From Mucilaginibacter rubeus (lineage in GTDB: Bacteria; Bacteroidota; Bacteroidia; Sphingobacteriales; Sphingobacteriaceae), in NCBI RefSeq assembly GCF_014643835.1, contig NZ_BMKD01000003.1, forward strand, positions 496,001 through 560,000: a stretch of DNA of 64,000 bases, written 5' to 3'. Shown in pieces: positions 16,715 to 24,358 of the stretch. Position numbers and translations under genes: made by a program. Numbering within the stretch: the first letter of the stretch is position 1; each line of letters opens with the position of its first letter. The notes below the pieces were generated by a model, which saw only the letters and a list, made by a program, of their open reading frames with translations, had not been told where the DNA came from and ran no database searches.

Positions 16715-17225
16715 GGCTGCGAAGTTTAAAGCTTGTAAAGCATGTGCCTTCTCTCTAATTTCGTGCCGATGTTTTTATTTTATTGATAGTCAGTTGTTTG
16801 CATTGTGTTTTGAATGATGGAGCTTAACGAAATATCATCATATTGCTACTTACGGAACGAAATATCGCATCTTTTTTATGTCACTAAACACATACTCGCC
16901 GGCAATCACTTGTCAACAGAACGGGTTGTTAAATGGTATCAGGAAAAACAATTTTACCGTTTATACCGACATGAACGCGGCTTAAGGTTGGAGTATAATA
17001 TATAATATCGCGGGGTATTAATTATATAAATTAATATTGGTTTTATTGCAGGCAGGTAAATGCGATATGTAATTTATACATCAAAATCCATGTTTAATAC
17101 ATCGGCCGGTTTTATGAAGTATATTATTTTTATAAGTTGAATTTGAGTACAGGTTTATGTGTGTGGAGTTATGTGTAGCGAACAAGAACCTGTTAGTTTT
17201 AGGCTGACCATAAAAATAATATCAA
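16715..17225. other. Intergenic region of 511 nt, no convincing gene
   Basis: It separates the AraC unit from the plus-strand kinase. It holds an AT-rich inverted repeat, TATTAATT (17016-17023) and AATTAATA (17029-17036). A 63-codon open frame at 16814-17005 lacks recognisable features and is not called. Divergent promoters presumably lie here but no full consensus was found. Confidence 0.5.
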
Positions 17226-18191
17226 GTGAATATCAATAAAAACTTATCGCGGTTTTATTGCAAGCTGACACTAACGGGCATTTTGCTTTTGATATCCACA
17301 AACTCGCCGGCGCAGCGTCACGATCATATCTTCCAGGCTGTTTTGTGGGCAAAAAATAGTGCGTTTGTTATGAGATGGGATCTTATAATTGTCGGCATTG
17401 TGGCGTTGCTTTTCGTTTTTGGGGGGGCTTATGTTGGTTATTGGCAAAAGCAAATAAACAGTAAACGGTTGCAGCTAAAGGAGAAGGAGATCAGTGAGCA
17501 AAGTCAAATGCTGCAGCTTTTAACTGCGGATAAAAACCGCTTGCTTGATGAAAAGGACTGGTTACTGAAAGAGGTGCATCACCGGGTAAAAAATAACCTG
17601 CAAATAGTGATGAGCCTGCTTAACACCCAATCGGCATTTTTAAAAAATAACGCGGCACTTGCTGCCATCCGTGAAAGCCAGAACCGTGTACAGGCTATAG
17701 CGCTTATCCATCAAAAATTATACAGCAGCTCAAACGTAGCCTTTATTGATATTGCTGTTTACATCAACGAACTGGTTAATTATCTTGCCGATTGTTACGA
17801 CGCTCATGAACGGGGAATCAGGTTTGAACAGCAAATTGAACGTGTTAAAATAGACGTTGCCCAGGCCGTACCTGTCGGCCTTATGCTCAATGAAGCTATT
17901 ACCAATGCTATTAAGTATGCTTTTCCGCACAAGCGTGGCTTTATAAACATCTCGCTTGGTACACTTGATGATAATAATATCATGTTGAGCATTGCCGATA
18001 ATGGTATTGGCCTGCCGCAAGGTTTTGATATTAAAGAAGCGTCGTCATTGGGTATGGAAATGATGAAGGCCCTGAGCAAGCAGCTTGGCGGGAATTTTAA
18101 AATGGAAAATAGCGAGGGCGTGTCAATAACCCTGGTTTTCCGTGCCGAAAAGAATTTCGGGAATATCGAAAATGAATACTATCCTATATAG
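17226..18191 (+). CDS. Sensor histidine kinase (HisKA_2 type)
   Basis: This 321-aa protein starts at GTG (17226). It has an N-terminal hydrophobic leader (LTGILLLISTNSPAQ), a second membrane helix at about 52-71 (LIIVGIVALLFVFGGAYVGY) and a coiled linker. The HisKA_2 phosphoacceptor motif is EVHHRVKNNLQIVMSLL near residue 117. A HATPase_c domain follows with LNEAITNAIKYAF (N box), ADNGIGLP (G1) and SLGMEMMKALSKQLGG (G2). HisKA_2 kinases in this phylum often act with separate response regulators, none of which is adjacent. No large periplasmic sensor is present. The gene opens a run of plus-strand signalling genes reaching to 20247. Confidence 0.9.
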   Translation: MNINKNLSRFYCKLTLTGILLLISTNSPAQRHDHIFQAVLWAKNSAFVMRWDLIIVGIVALLFVFGGAYVGYWQKQINSKRLQLKEKEISEQSQMLQLLTADKNRLLDEKDWLLKEVHHRVKNNLQIVMSLLNTQSAFLKNNAALAAIRESQNRVQAIALIHQKLYSSSNVAFIDIAVYINELVNYLADCYDAHERGIRFEQQIERVKIDVAQAVPVGLMLNEAITNAIKYAFPHKRGFINISLGTLDDNNIMLSIADNGIGLPQGFDIKEASSLGMEMMKALSKQLGGNFKMENSEGVSITLVFRAEKNFGNIENEYYPI

Positions 18192-18354
18192 TATTAACGT
18201 CCTATTTGTCTTGGGTCATATGTAATTTGTACTACTGAAACCATAATTAGTACATTGATTTCGGGTATTTCCGGCCCGAACTTTACATTGTTAAATAACA
18301 GTTAATAATTAAGCATTAATTAATTGTGCGATAAAAGTGTAAAGCCCTCATGCT

Positions 18355-18762
18355 ATGAAAAAGTTTGTTTGTTTGGCAGTTGCCTTCTTTACAAGTGTGT
18401 TGATGTTTATAGCAACAGGTTTATTTATTAAGCTTAACACATGTTTGATGGAACAACTGGTGCCCGCCAGATTTTTCATAATCGTGCTTTATAGTATATG
18501 TTCATTGAAATTTGCTTTGCTGGTTATTATGCTTATGCCGGACAAACCCGTGCTTAAGCAAATAAGCATTGGTTTTATATCGGCCGATATGTTTTTACAG
18601 CTATCGGGCAGCGTCACCGGCTTGGCAATAAGCGTACCTGTGCCGCTTATTGCAATACAGGCATTGCTCCTGCTTTTTTACATGACTTTGCAAGGCGGTT
18701 TATGGCTTTATAAGGCCAATGCAAACACTATTGAAAATGAATTGATGGCATCACCTATTTAA
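18355..18762 (+). CDS. Small four-helix membrane protein, unknown function
   Basis: This 135-aa protein is not recognised. It has four likely membrane helices at about 4-26, 39-61, 68-88 and 93-115, a Met/Leu/Ile-rich composition, and a short polar C-terminus. Its last base overlaps the start of the next ORF (TAATG at 18760-18764), so the two are translationally coupled. Position between two histidine kinases suggests a signalling or regulatory accessory, but nothing in the sequence proves this. Confidence 0.65.
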   Translation: MKKFVCLAVAFFTSVLMFIATGLFIKLNTCLMEQLVPARFFIIVLYSICSLKFALLVIMLMPDKPVLKQISIGFISADMFLQLSGSVTGLAISVPVPLIAIQALLLLFYMTLQGGLWLYKANANTIENELMASPI

Positions 18763-19106
18763 TGAATGACAATATGCATCACTATGATGAACAATTGATT
18801 AACCTCATTATTGATCTGCAGGAGCGGGGCTTTAATCACGATTTTGTAATTGAGAATGAATATATCAGGTGCTTACAATACAACGAACTGATTTCGCCCG
18901 ATGATTTTGATATCCTGGAAACCTATCACTGCAAATCATCGGGAAAGAATAATGATTGTAGTTTGGTGTATGCCATTCGGTTAATTAACCATGACATGAA
19001 GGGCATATTAATGAGCGATTACGGGGTGTACATTAAAGGGATGTCATTAAGCTTATGGTCAAAATTTAATAATGTAATCAGGTTAAATCTATCAGTAATA
19101 AAATAA
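18762..19106 (+). CDS. Hypothetical 114-aa soluble protein
   Basis: This protein is not recognised. It is acidic, without a signal peptide or membrane helix, and rich in Asn, Asp and Ile (DEQLINLIIDLQERGFNHDF; ISPDDFDILETYHC). It is coupled to the preceding membrane-protein gene and lies 22 nt before a PAS kinase gene. The coupling on both sides supports a real gene. Confidence 0.6.
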   Translation: MNDNMHHYDEQLINLIIDLQERGFNHDFVIENEYIRCLQYNELISPDDFDILETYHCKSSGKNNDCSLVYAIRLINHDMKGILMSDYGVYIKGMSLSLWSKFNNVIRLNLSVIK

Positions 19107-19128
19107 AATTTAAGAAAAACATATCCAA

Positions 19129-20247
19129 ATGAACAGGGAAATCAGAAATATGGAAAGCCGGGCGGGGCTAATGCCCGAACATACCATAGGAGCAGCATAC
19201 ATAGGCAATTGGAAAATCCAGCTCCGGTCAAATAGGGTATCCTTTTGCCCGCGGATGCGCAAGATGCTTGAGCTATCAAAGGGATATGATGAAAATATCG
19301 AACAACTTTTTGGGCTGGTTAAACCCGGGCAGTTGAGCGGACTTATCCATGAGTTTAAGGTTGCCTCCTTTAATGGTACCAAATTTGAAAAGCAGGTGCA
19401 AATTGTAACTCCATCCGGTACCGAAAAATGGATCCGGCTTACAGGTGTTTTATACTCACGCAGGTGGGGTACTGCCGAACAAATGATTGGTACCATTGAA
19501 GATGTTACTCAGAAAGTTAACGAGGAATGCCTGAGCATGGCTATTGTAAATCATGAACTGCGTGCGCCGTTAACTATTATAAAGCTCAATACCCAGTTTT
19601 TAATTAACCATCTTGCACTCAGCATCAATAAACAACCGGTGAGGTTGCTGAACATGGTTGATCAGCACATTAACGGGATGACCAAACTGATTGATGAATA
19701 TTTATCACCATCAACCGGCGAGGACAGATCAACACAGCTCAATTATAGCCTGTTTGATATTAACGACCTGGTTGATACAGTGCTTGGTGAAATGAGGATC
19801 CTTTATCCCGGGCACCGCTTTTGTAAATATCCCACTGCCGATAGCATTTTGGTTAGGGGAGATAAATACAAGATTATCCAGGTGCTGATCAATTATTTAA
19901 CCAACGCTGCCAAATTTTCGCCACCATGCTCACACATTAACATTAATATAGACTGTAACGAAAATGATGTTGAAGTATCGGTGCATGATGAGGGGGTAGG
20001 GATTAATGAGGAAAGCAGCCAGGCGCTGTTCCAGAAGTTTTACCAGTGCAATCAAAAATCGATAAGGCAAAAAAACAGCAAAGGCCTGGGTTTGTATATT
20101 GTGAAAAGCATTATCCAAAAACATGGCGGTACAGTGAAGGCCGAAAACGGAAAGGATGGAGGTGCTGTATTTTCTTTTAGCTTGCCGCTTAACCAGCAAA
20201 ATAAATTTAACGTCACCAGCCCGGAAGCAATAAAACTAATGGCATAA
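19129..20247 (+). CDS. PAS-type sensor histidine kinase, soluble
   Basis: This 372-aa protein has an N-terminal PAS-like region at about 20-125, including GTEKWIRLTGVLYS and IGTIEDVTQKV, the usual PAC end. A HisKA dimerisation motif VNHELRAPLTIIKLN lies near residue 140. The HATPase_c domain carries the N box (INYLTNAAKFSP), G1 (DEGVGI) and G2 (GLGLYIVKSIIQKHGG) motifs. No membrane segment is visible, so it probably senses a cytoplasmic signal. It is followed after 86 nt by an Rrf2 regulator with a strong palindrome between them. Linkage to the nitric-oxide genes is by position only. Confidence 0.9.
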   Translation: MNREIRNMESRAGLMPEHTIGAAYIGNWKIQLRSNRVSFCPRMRKMLELSKGYDENIEQLFGLVKPGQLSGLIHEFKVASFNGTKFEKQVQIVTPSGTEKWIRLTGVLYSRRWGTAEQMIGTIEDVTQKVNEECLSMAIVNHELRAPLTIIKLNTQFLINHLALSINKQPVRLLNMVDQHINGMTKLIDEYLSPSTGEDRSTQLNYSLFDINDLVDTVLGEMRILYPGHRFCKYPTADSILVRGDKYKIIQVLINYLTNAAKFSPPCSHININIDCNENDVEVSVHDEGVGINEESSQALFQKFYQCNQKSIRQKNSKGLGLYIVKSIIQKHGGTVKAENGKDGGAVFSFSLPLNQQNKFNVTSPEAIKLMA

Positions 20248-20269
20248 ACTGTCAGGTTTAAGTAAACGA

Positions 20270-20301
20270 AACAATAAAAGATATTTATATCTTTTATTGT
20301 T
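20270..20301. promoter_or_regulatory. 32-bp near-perfect palindrome, likely operator of the Rrf2 gene
   Basis: AACAATAAAAGATAT (20270-20284) and ATATCTTTTATTGTT (20287-20301) are perfect 15-bp arms with a 2-bp centre. The inner AAGATAT-TT-ATATCTT recalls NsrR-type half sites (AAGAT...). It lies just upstream of the promoter box at 20314, where a repressor would block RNA polymerase. Confidence 0.7.
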
Positions 20302-20313
20302 GATTTAAATAAT

Positions 20314-20321
20314 TACTTTTG
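20314..20321 (+). promoter_or_regulatory. Promoter -7 box of the Rrf2 gene
   Basis: TACTTTTG matches TAnnTTTG 12 nt before the ATG at 20334. It overlaps the TTG that would otherwise serve as an upstream start, so the protein almost certainly begins at 20334 with a very short leader. Confidence 0.55.
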
Positions 20322-20333
20322 CTTTATAAAGCA

Positions 20334-20771
20334 ATGGGAATATTTTCAAAAACATGTGAGTATGCGGTAAGGGCGGTATTTTTTATAGCCCAGCGCACCG
20401 CCGACGGCAGTAGGGTTGGCATAAAGGAAATAGCCGTAAACATTGATTCGCCCGAGCATTTCCTGGCTAAAATACTTCAGGATTTAAGTAGAAGAGGTAT
20501 TATTCAATCGGTAAAAGGGCCCAACGGCGGTTTTTATCTTGATGCACAAAGCCTGGCCCGCCCGCTATCAGATGTAATAGAAGCGGTTGATGGCGGTGGC
20601 ATATTCAGGGATTGTGGTTTAGGGTTAAAAGAGTGTTCGTCAAAAAATCCATGTCCCTTGCATCATGATTTTTTAGATGTAAGGAACCGTTTACAAAACA
20701 TGCTTGAATCTATCACCATAGGCCAGTTCAACGAAGACCTGAACCTGGGAATTGTAGTACTGAAAAAATAA
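20334..20771 (+). CDS. Rrf2 family transcriptional regulator, probably NO- or redox-sensing
   Basis: I start this at the ATG at 20334 (145 aa), since an upstream TTG overlaps the promoter box. The winged helix (FSKTCEYAVRAVFFIAQ, SPEHFLAKILQDLSRRGII, KGPNGGFYL) is diagnostic of Rrf2. Three cysteines at 94, 101 and 107 (C-x6-C-x5-C) match the iron-sulfur binding cluster of IscR/NsrR-type proteins. It lies upstream of a truncated haemoglobin and flavohaemoglobin, the classic targets of NsrR. I infer that it senses nitric oxide through an iron-sulfur cluster. It probably represses its own gene through the palindrome at 20270-20301. Strict NsrR orthology is not proven. Confidence 0.88.
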   Translation: MGIFSKTCEYAVRAVFFIAQRTADGSRVGIKEIAVNIDSPEHFLAKILQDLSRRGIIQSVKGPNGGFYLDAQSLARPLSDVIEAVDGGGIFRDCGLGLKECSSKNPCPLHHDFLDVRNRLQNMLESITIGQFNEDLNLGIVVLKK

Positions 20772-20900
20772 ATCGCCCACCCGAAAAGTTAGGCGCGGTC
20801 AAAGCATTCCAATTTTAATGAATTAAATAAAAGAGGATGTTGAAGTAGTTAATTAAAGGATAAAAAGGTATTAATATATTATATAAAAACCAAGTTAATA

Positions 20901-20928
20901 CCTCAAAGAAATCCGATGGACTTTGAGG
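20901..20928. terminator. Hairpin downstream of the Rrf2 gene
   Basis: CCTCAAAG (20901-20908) and CTTTGAGG (20921-20928) form a perfect 8-bp stem with a 12-nt loop, 130 nt after the Rrf2 stop. There is no U-tract, so a terminator role is uncertain. Confidence 0.35.
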
Positions 20929-20944
20929 TGATATGAAAAGTAGA

Positions 20945-20977
20945 AGACTTACGAAATTTCAAAAACTTCATAAGTCT
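20945..20977. repeat. Dispersed palindrome AGACTTACGAAG, copy 1 (degenerate)
   Basis: The arms AGACTTACGAAATTT and its near-complement AAACTTCATAAGTCT form a hairpin with two mismatches. It is the same element as the perfect copy at 52354-52386 more than 30 kb away, so it is a dispersed repeat. Confidence 0.7.
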
Positions 20978-21005
20978 GGGCTCTGCAACTTGTCGCGAAT
21001 AGCCG

Positions 21006-21126
21006 GTTGAAATACACTAAATGGTCTTTTTACGCGCGATTCTTAGACCGGTTTATACTGGCAAGGTGGTTAGGCTCAATGGAATAATAATTGTGATGGT
21101 TACTGCTAAATAGCGTGTATTTCAAC
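21006..21126 (+). other. Possible structured leader closed by a 12-bp stem
   Basis: GTTGAAATACAC (21006-21017) pairs perfectly with GTGTATTTCAAC (21115-21126) across 97 nt, and the second arm ends 14 nt before the haemoglobin start codon. Inside, GGTCT and AGACC can form a further stem. It could be a cis-regulatory RNA or a pair of inverted operator sites; the choice needs comparison with homologues. Confidence 0.45.
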
Positions 21127-21140
21127 AAATAAACAAACTA

Positions 21141-21527
21141 ATGAACGATATAGAAGACCTAACATCAATTAAAATACTGGTTGATGAATTTTACACCAGG
21201 GTGCGCCTCGATGGTTTATTGGGGCCTGTTTTTGCCGAAGTTATAAAAAACGACTGGCAGCCGCACCTTGATAAAATGTACGCTTTCTGGAATGCTGCAT
21301 TGTTTGGCGTTGCTGGTTTCAGAGGCAATCCCTTTGCCAAACATGCACCGTTGCCTATAAATGACGAGCATTTTAACCGTTGGCTGGAGCTGTTTACCCA
21401 AACGGTTGATACGCACTTTGCCGGGCCAATGGCTGATGATGCTAAGAACAGGGCGGGCCTGATGGCGGTAATGTTTCAGAGCAAACTCGCTAATATGAAG
21501 GGTGGGACCGGCAGGACTATTGTGTAA
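21141..21527 (+). CDS. Group III truncated haemoglobin
   Basis: This 128-aa globin has the group III pattern: LVDEFYTRVRLDGLLGPVF at helices A-B, W-x-x-HLDKMYAFWNAALFG, the RGNPFAKHAPLPI loop, and DEHFNRWLELF with the proximal His of helix F. The C-terminal MMAVMFQSKL helix is also kept. Truncated haemoglobins of this type bind oxygen, nitric oxide or other small ligands, and several protect against nitrosative stress. It lies 42 nt before hmp in the same direction, and downstream of the Rrf2 regulator, so it is probably part of an NO response. Confidence 0.92.
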   Translation: MNDIEDLTSIKILVDEFYTRVRLDGLLGPVFAEVIKNDWQPHLDKMYAFWNAALFGVAGFRGNPFAKHAPLPINDEHFNRWLELFTQTVDTHFAGPMADDAKNRAGLMAVMFQSKLANMKGGTGRTIV

Positions 21528-21569
21528 TCCCCGTAGCCGCGTAATTAATTATAAATATATACTGTTAAA

Positions 21570-22784
21570 ATGATGATTACTAAAGAACAAAAAGAGCTGG
21601 TTAAAGCCACAGTGCCTGTATTGAAAGAGCATGGAGTATTATTAACAACTCATTTTTACAACCGGATGTTTACTCATAACCCCGAACTTAAAAATGTGTT
21701 TAACATGGGCAATCAGCAAAACAGCAAACAACAAACCGCTCTTGCCATGGCTGTACTGGCTTATGCCGAGCATATAGAAAATCCGGGCGTGTTAATGCCC
21801 GTGCTTGATGGCATTGGTCAAAAACATACAAGTCTTGATATCAGGCCCGAGCATTATGCTATTGTTGGCGGTCACCTGATTGCCTCAATCAGCGAAGTAT
21901 TGGGCGATGCCGCTACACCCGAGCTGCTCGAAGCATGGACTGTTGCTTACAATCAGCTGGCGGCCATTATGACTGGCCATGAACAAAACCTTTACAGTAA
22001 ACAAGTGGCTAAAAAAGGTGGCTGGACAGGCTGGAGGCCATTTGTGGTAAAACAGAAAGTAAAAGAATCGGCAGAAATCACTTCCTTTTACCTTTATCCT
22101 ACGCACGGCGGAGCGGTACCGGATTTTACGCCCGGTCAGTTTTTAAGCGTGCGTTTGTTTTTGCCCGAGCTGAACCTGTTACAACCCCGTCAGTACAGTA
22201 TTTCAAGTGCGCCTAATGGCGAGTATTACCGGATTTCGGTTAAACGCGAAGCTGGAACAGCTTTGCTTGCCGATGGCATGATCAGCAACCGCCTGCATAA
22301 TTTTGTTAATGAAGGTGATATCATCGAGGTATCTGCGCCGGCAGGTGGCTTTGTGTTAAATGGCGATGGTGACCACCCGATAGTTTTTATAAGCGGAGGT
22401 GTTGGCCAAACCCCATTAATGAGCATGATGGAAAGCCTGATCAAAAGCGGCAGTAAGCGACCAAAAACATGGGTTCACGGTTGCCGCGATAAAAATGTGC
22501 ATGCTTTTAAAGAAGTTATTGAACACTGGGAAGGTAAAAACGAAGAGGTTAAAAAACATATTTTTTATAATGAGGTTGAGGAAGGAACCTCTGACGACTT
22601 ATATGAAGGCTGGGTTGACCTGAACCAACTGGGCGATGAGATCTTTGAGCCCAATACCGAATATTACATTTGTGGACCGGCAGGTTTTATTGAACTGCAT
22701 TACCGCGAATTGGTTAAAAAAGGGATCGATAAGCAACTGATCCATTTTGAAGAGTTTGGCCCCCAAACTTTGCAGTTGAACTAA
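21570..22784 (+). CDS. hmp: Flavohaemoprotein, nitric oxide dioxygenase
   Basis: This 404-aa protein has an N-terminal globin domain at 1-140 (VLKEHGVLLTTHFYNRMF, with the proximal His in IGQKHTSLDI) and a C-terminal ferredoxin-NADP reductase module. The FAD motif RQYSISSAP is near 210, then GGVGQTPLMSM for NAD(P)H binding near 275, and YICGPAGF near 370. The length matches Hmp (about 396 aa). The enzyme converts nitric oxide to nitrate using oxygen and NADH. With the truncated haemoglobin 42 nt upstream and the Rrf2 regulator before it, it forms a nitric-oxide detoxification operon. Two ATGs in a row open the gene; the second (21573) is an equal candidate. Confidence 0.96.
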   Translation: MMITKEQKELVKATVPVLKEHGVLLTTHFYNRMFTHNPELKNVFNMGNQQNSKQQTALAMAVLAYAEHIENPGVLMPVLDGIGQKHTSLDIRPEHYAIVGGHLIASISEVLGDAATPELLEAWTVAYNQLAAIMTGHEQNLYSKQVAKKGGWTGWRPFVVKQKVKESAEITSFYLYPTHGGAVPDFTPGQFLSVRLFLPELNLLQPRQYSISSAPNGEYYRISVKREAGTALLADGMISNRLHNFVNEGDIIEVSAPAGGFVLNGDGDHPIVFISGGVGQTPLMSMMESLIKSGSKRPKTWVHGCRDKNVHAFKEVIEHWEGKNEEVKKHIFYNEVEEGTSDDLYEGWVDLNQLGDEIFEPNTEYYICGPAGFIELHYRELVKKGIDKQLIHFEEFGPQTLQLN

Positions 22785-22797
22785 AAGCAATTGTTAA

Positions 22798-22843
22798 TTG
22801 GTGCTGAAGCAGGCTATTTTATCAAAAACTACTTCAGCATCAA
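22798..22843. terminator. Hairpin between convergent hmp and deacetylase genes
   Basis: TTGGTGCTGAAG (22798-22809) pairs with CTTCAGCATCAA (22832-22843), 11 of 12 positions, around a 22-nt loop. It lies between two convergent stops and could end both transcripts; there is no long U-tract. Confidence 0.4.
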
Positions 22844-22861
22844 TTAAACTATCCAATATAA

Positions 22862-24202
22862 TTATCCCTTCTTTAGCGTTACTATGCCTTCATTTGGCTG
22901 AGCCTGATAGAGTACATAGGTACCGTGCTGATCTTTAGCTGTACTAATCTTTTTGCTTTTTGAACCCTGGGTCACTGTTGCATTTGTCCAGCCTGGTGAT
23001 ACGTAGGTTTTGAGCGTTAACGGCAGATAATACATTTTGCCATCAAGGCTATGGCTTACTTTTACCTGTATTATGTTTCCTGTAGTTGAAGCATCGGCCT
23101 TGCCGTGCTCACGTTCGCGCATATAACGGGTTACATCGCCAAAAGTTGCTACCCATAGTTTATCGTTTTCGCTTTTGATGTATTGGAAATATTCATCGAG
23201 CAGAGTGCTTGGCAAGGCTTCGTAACCCATACCGTCAACCCCATGGAAAACAAGTACCAGCCAGGTATTGGTATGATTAAGCGTAGTATCAACCCAAAGC
23301 TTCATCATAGGTAGCGGTGTTTTTGTAGTTGCGCCGCGCTGCCATTGAATATAATCTTTATCTGTTGAGCCGGGTGTTTGTTTGCTGGCGCGATCAATTT
23401 CCTTTAACCATGGTTCGGGCATGCGATTGCGTAGGGCTGGATAAATTTTGAGTGCGTAGCCCATCACACGGTCGTTTTCAAAACCGTACGGGCACTCGGC
23501 CGAAAAGGTATGTTTAGGGCCAAGCTGGGCCAGGATATCGGCCTTGCTTTTTTCCAGTTCCCAAAGCAGGTTTGGCTCATCAAGTCCGGGCATACTGGGG
23601 TGGGTGATAGAATGACTGGCAAACTCGTAACCTTTGGCTGCATCTTTTCTGAAATCATTCCAGGTTGAACCTATGGATTGTTTAAACTCATCATTAGGTT
23701 CATAACCCGGTTTCAATTCGCCATTGCGGGCTTTAGCATAGATGTCATCCAGCACCTTAAAAGCTTTTTCCTTTTTACCGCTATCGTACAAACTTCCGGC
23801 CTGCGTATGCGAAGCGATGGTACCCATATAACCCAAATACCCTGTGGCCGAGCACCGCTCAAAAAAGTTTTGATCGTTGGTTGATACAGTTGCCGATTCT
23901 TTGATGATCTCCTTTACCGGGCGGCCAATAAATTTCCCATGGTATTTGGATCCAGGAATGGATCCGGTAATGATGAAAAATGTTGCTGGCATTTTAAGGC
24001 GTTCCATTACGGGTAGGGCTTTCCTGAACTGGTTCATGGAGCCATCATCGTAAGTAAGGGAAACAGCCCCGGTTTTGCCGTATTGCCATTTGGTTATTTC
24101 GGTTGTGCCCGGTTTGGTTTGGGCGTTGCTTTGCAAGCCTTGCAAGGCAATAAATGCTGTGAGCAGCAGGGTTTTAATTGGTTTATGATTGGTGGTAAGC
24201 AT
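22862..24202 (-). CDS. Exported polysaccharide deacetylase (NodB family)
   Basis: This 446-aa protein has a signal peptide at 1-28. Its NodB motif 1 is SLTYDDGS, with Asp52 and Asp53. A likely motif 2, SHSITHP, supplies His197 and His201 as metal ligands. Motif 1 and motif 2 are about 145 residues apart, much more than the usual 50, so residues 85-190 are an insertion. The C-terminal 110 residues look like a beta-rich module (SHSLDGKMYYLPLTLKTYV). Family members remove acetyl groups from chitin, peptidoglycan or xylan; the substrate here is unknown. The gene is divergent from the alpha-2-macroglobulin gene and convergent with hmp. Confidence 0.85.
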   Translation of the reverse strand: MLTTNHKPIKTLLLTAFIALQGLQSNAQTKPGTTEITKWQYGKTGAVSLTYDDGSMNQFRKALPVMERLKMPATFFIITGSIPGSKYHGKFIGRPVKEIIKESATVSTNDQNFFERCSATGYLGYMGTIASHTQAGSLYDSGKKEKAFKVLDDIYAKARNGELKPGYEPNDEFKQSIGSTWNDFRKDAAKGYEFASHSITHPSMPGLDEPNLLWELEKSKADILAQLGPKHTFSAECPYGFENDRVMGYALKIYPALRNRMPEPWLKEIDRASKQTPGSTDKDYIQWQRGATTKTPLPMMKLWVDTTLNHTNTWLVLVFHGVDGMGYEALPSTLLDEYFQYIKSENDKLWVATFGDVTRYMREREHGKADASTTGNIIQVKVSHSLDGKMYYLPLTLKTYVSPGWTNATVTQGSKSKKISTAKDQHGTYVLYQAQPNEGIVTLKKG

Positions 24203-24358
24203 AACTAAAATTAACTTTTTAAATTAATTTACAAAGTAATATTGCTGTTTCAATTGGCTGGATATGAGGTCTGAAAACTATTTATGGAAAAAGATTTGTA
24301 ATTGCATCTTAAAGGTAGAGTGATTGATCAACCGTTAAAAAACGTTAAATTTTAACCT

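Larger units (their letters stand above)
20772..21140. other. 369-nt intergenic region with hairpins before the haemoglobin genes
   Basis: No gene is seen. It contains a hairpin CCTCAAAG/CTTTGAGG (20901-20908, 20921-20928), a dispersed palindrome (20945-20977) and a long-range 12-bp inverted repeat (21006-21126), all listed separately. No clear TAnnTTTG box was found for the haemoglobin genes. Confidence 0.6.

Noticed and set aside
16814-17005. 63-codon plus-strand open frame between AraC and the kinase
   Set aside because: No recognisable domain, no ribosome site, unusual composition, and it ends in AT-rich sequence; likely chance.
20319-20333. TTG start for the Rrf2 regulator
   Set aside because: It overlaps the TACTTTTG promoter box and the ATG at 20334 begins the family-typical MGIFSKTCEYA.
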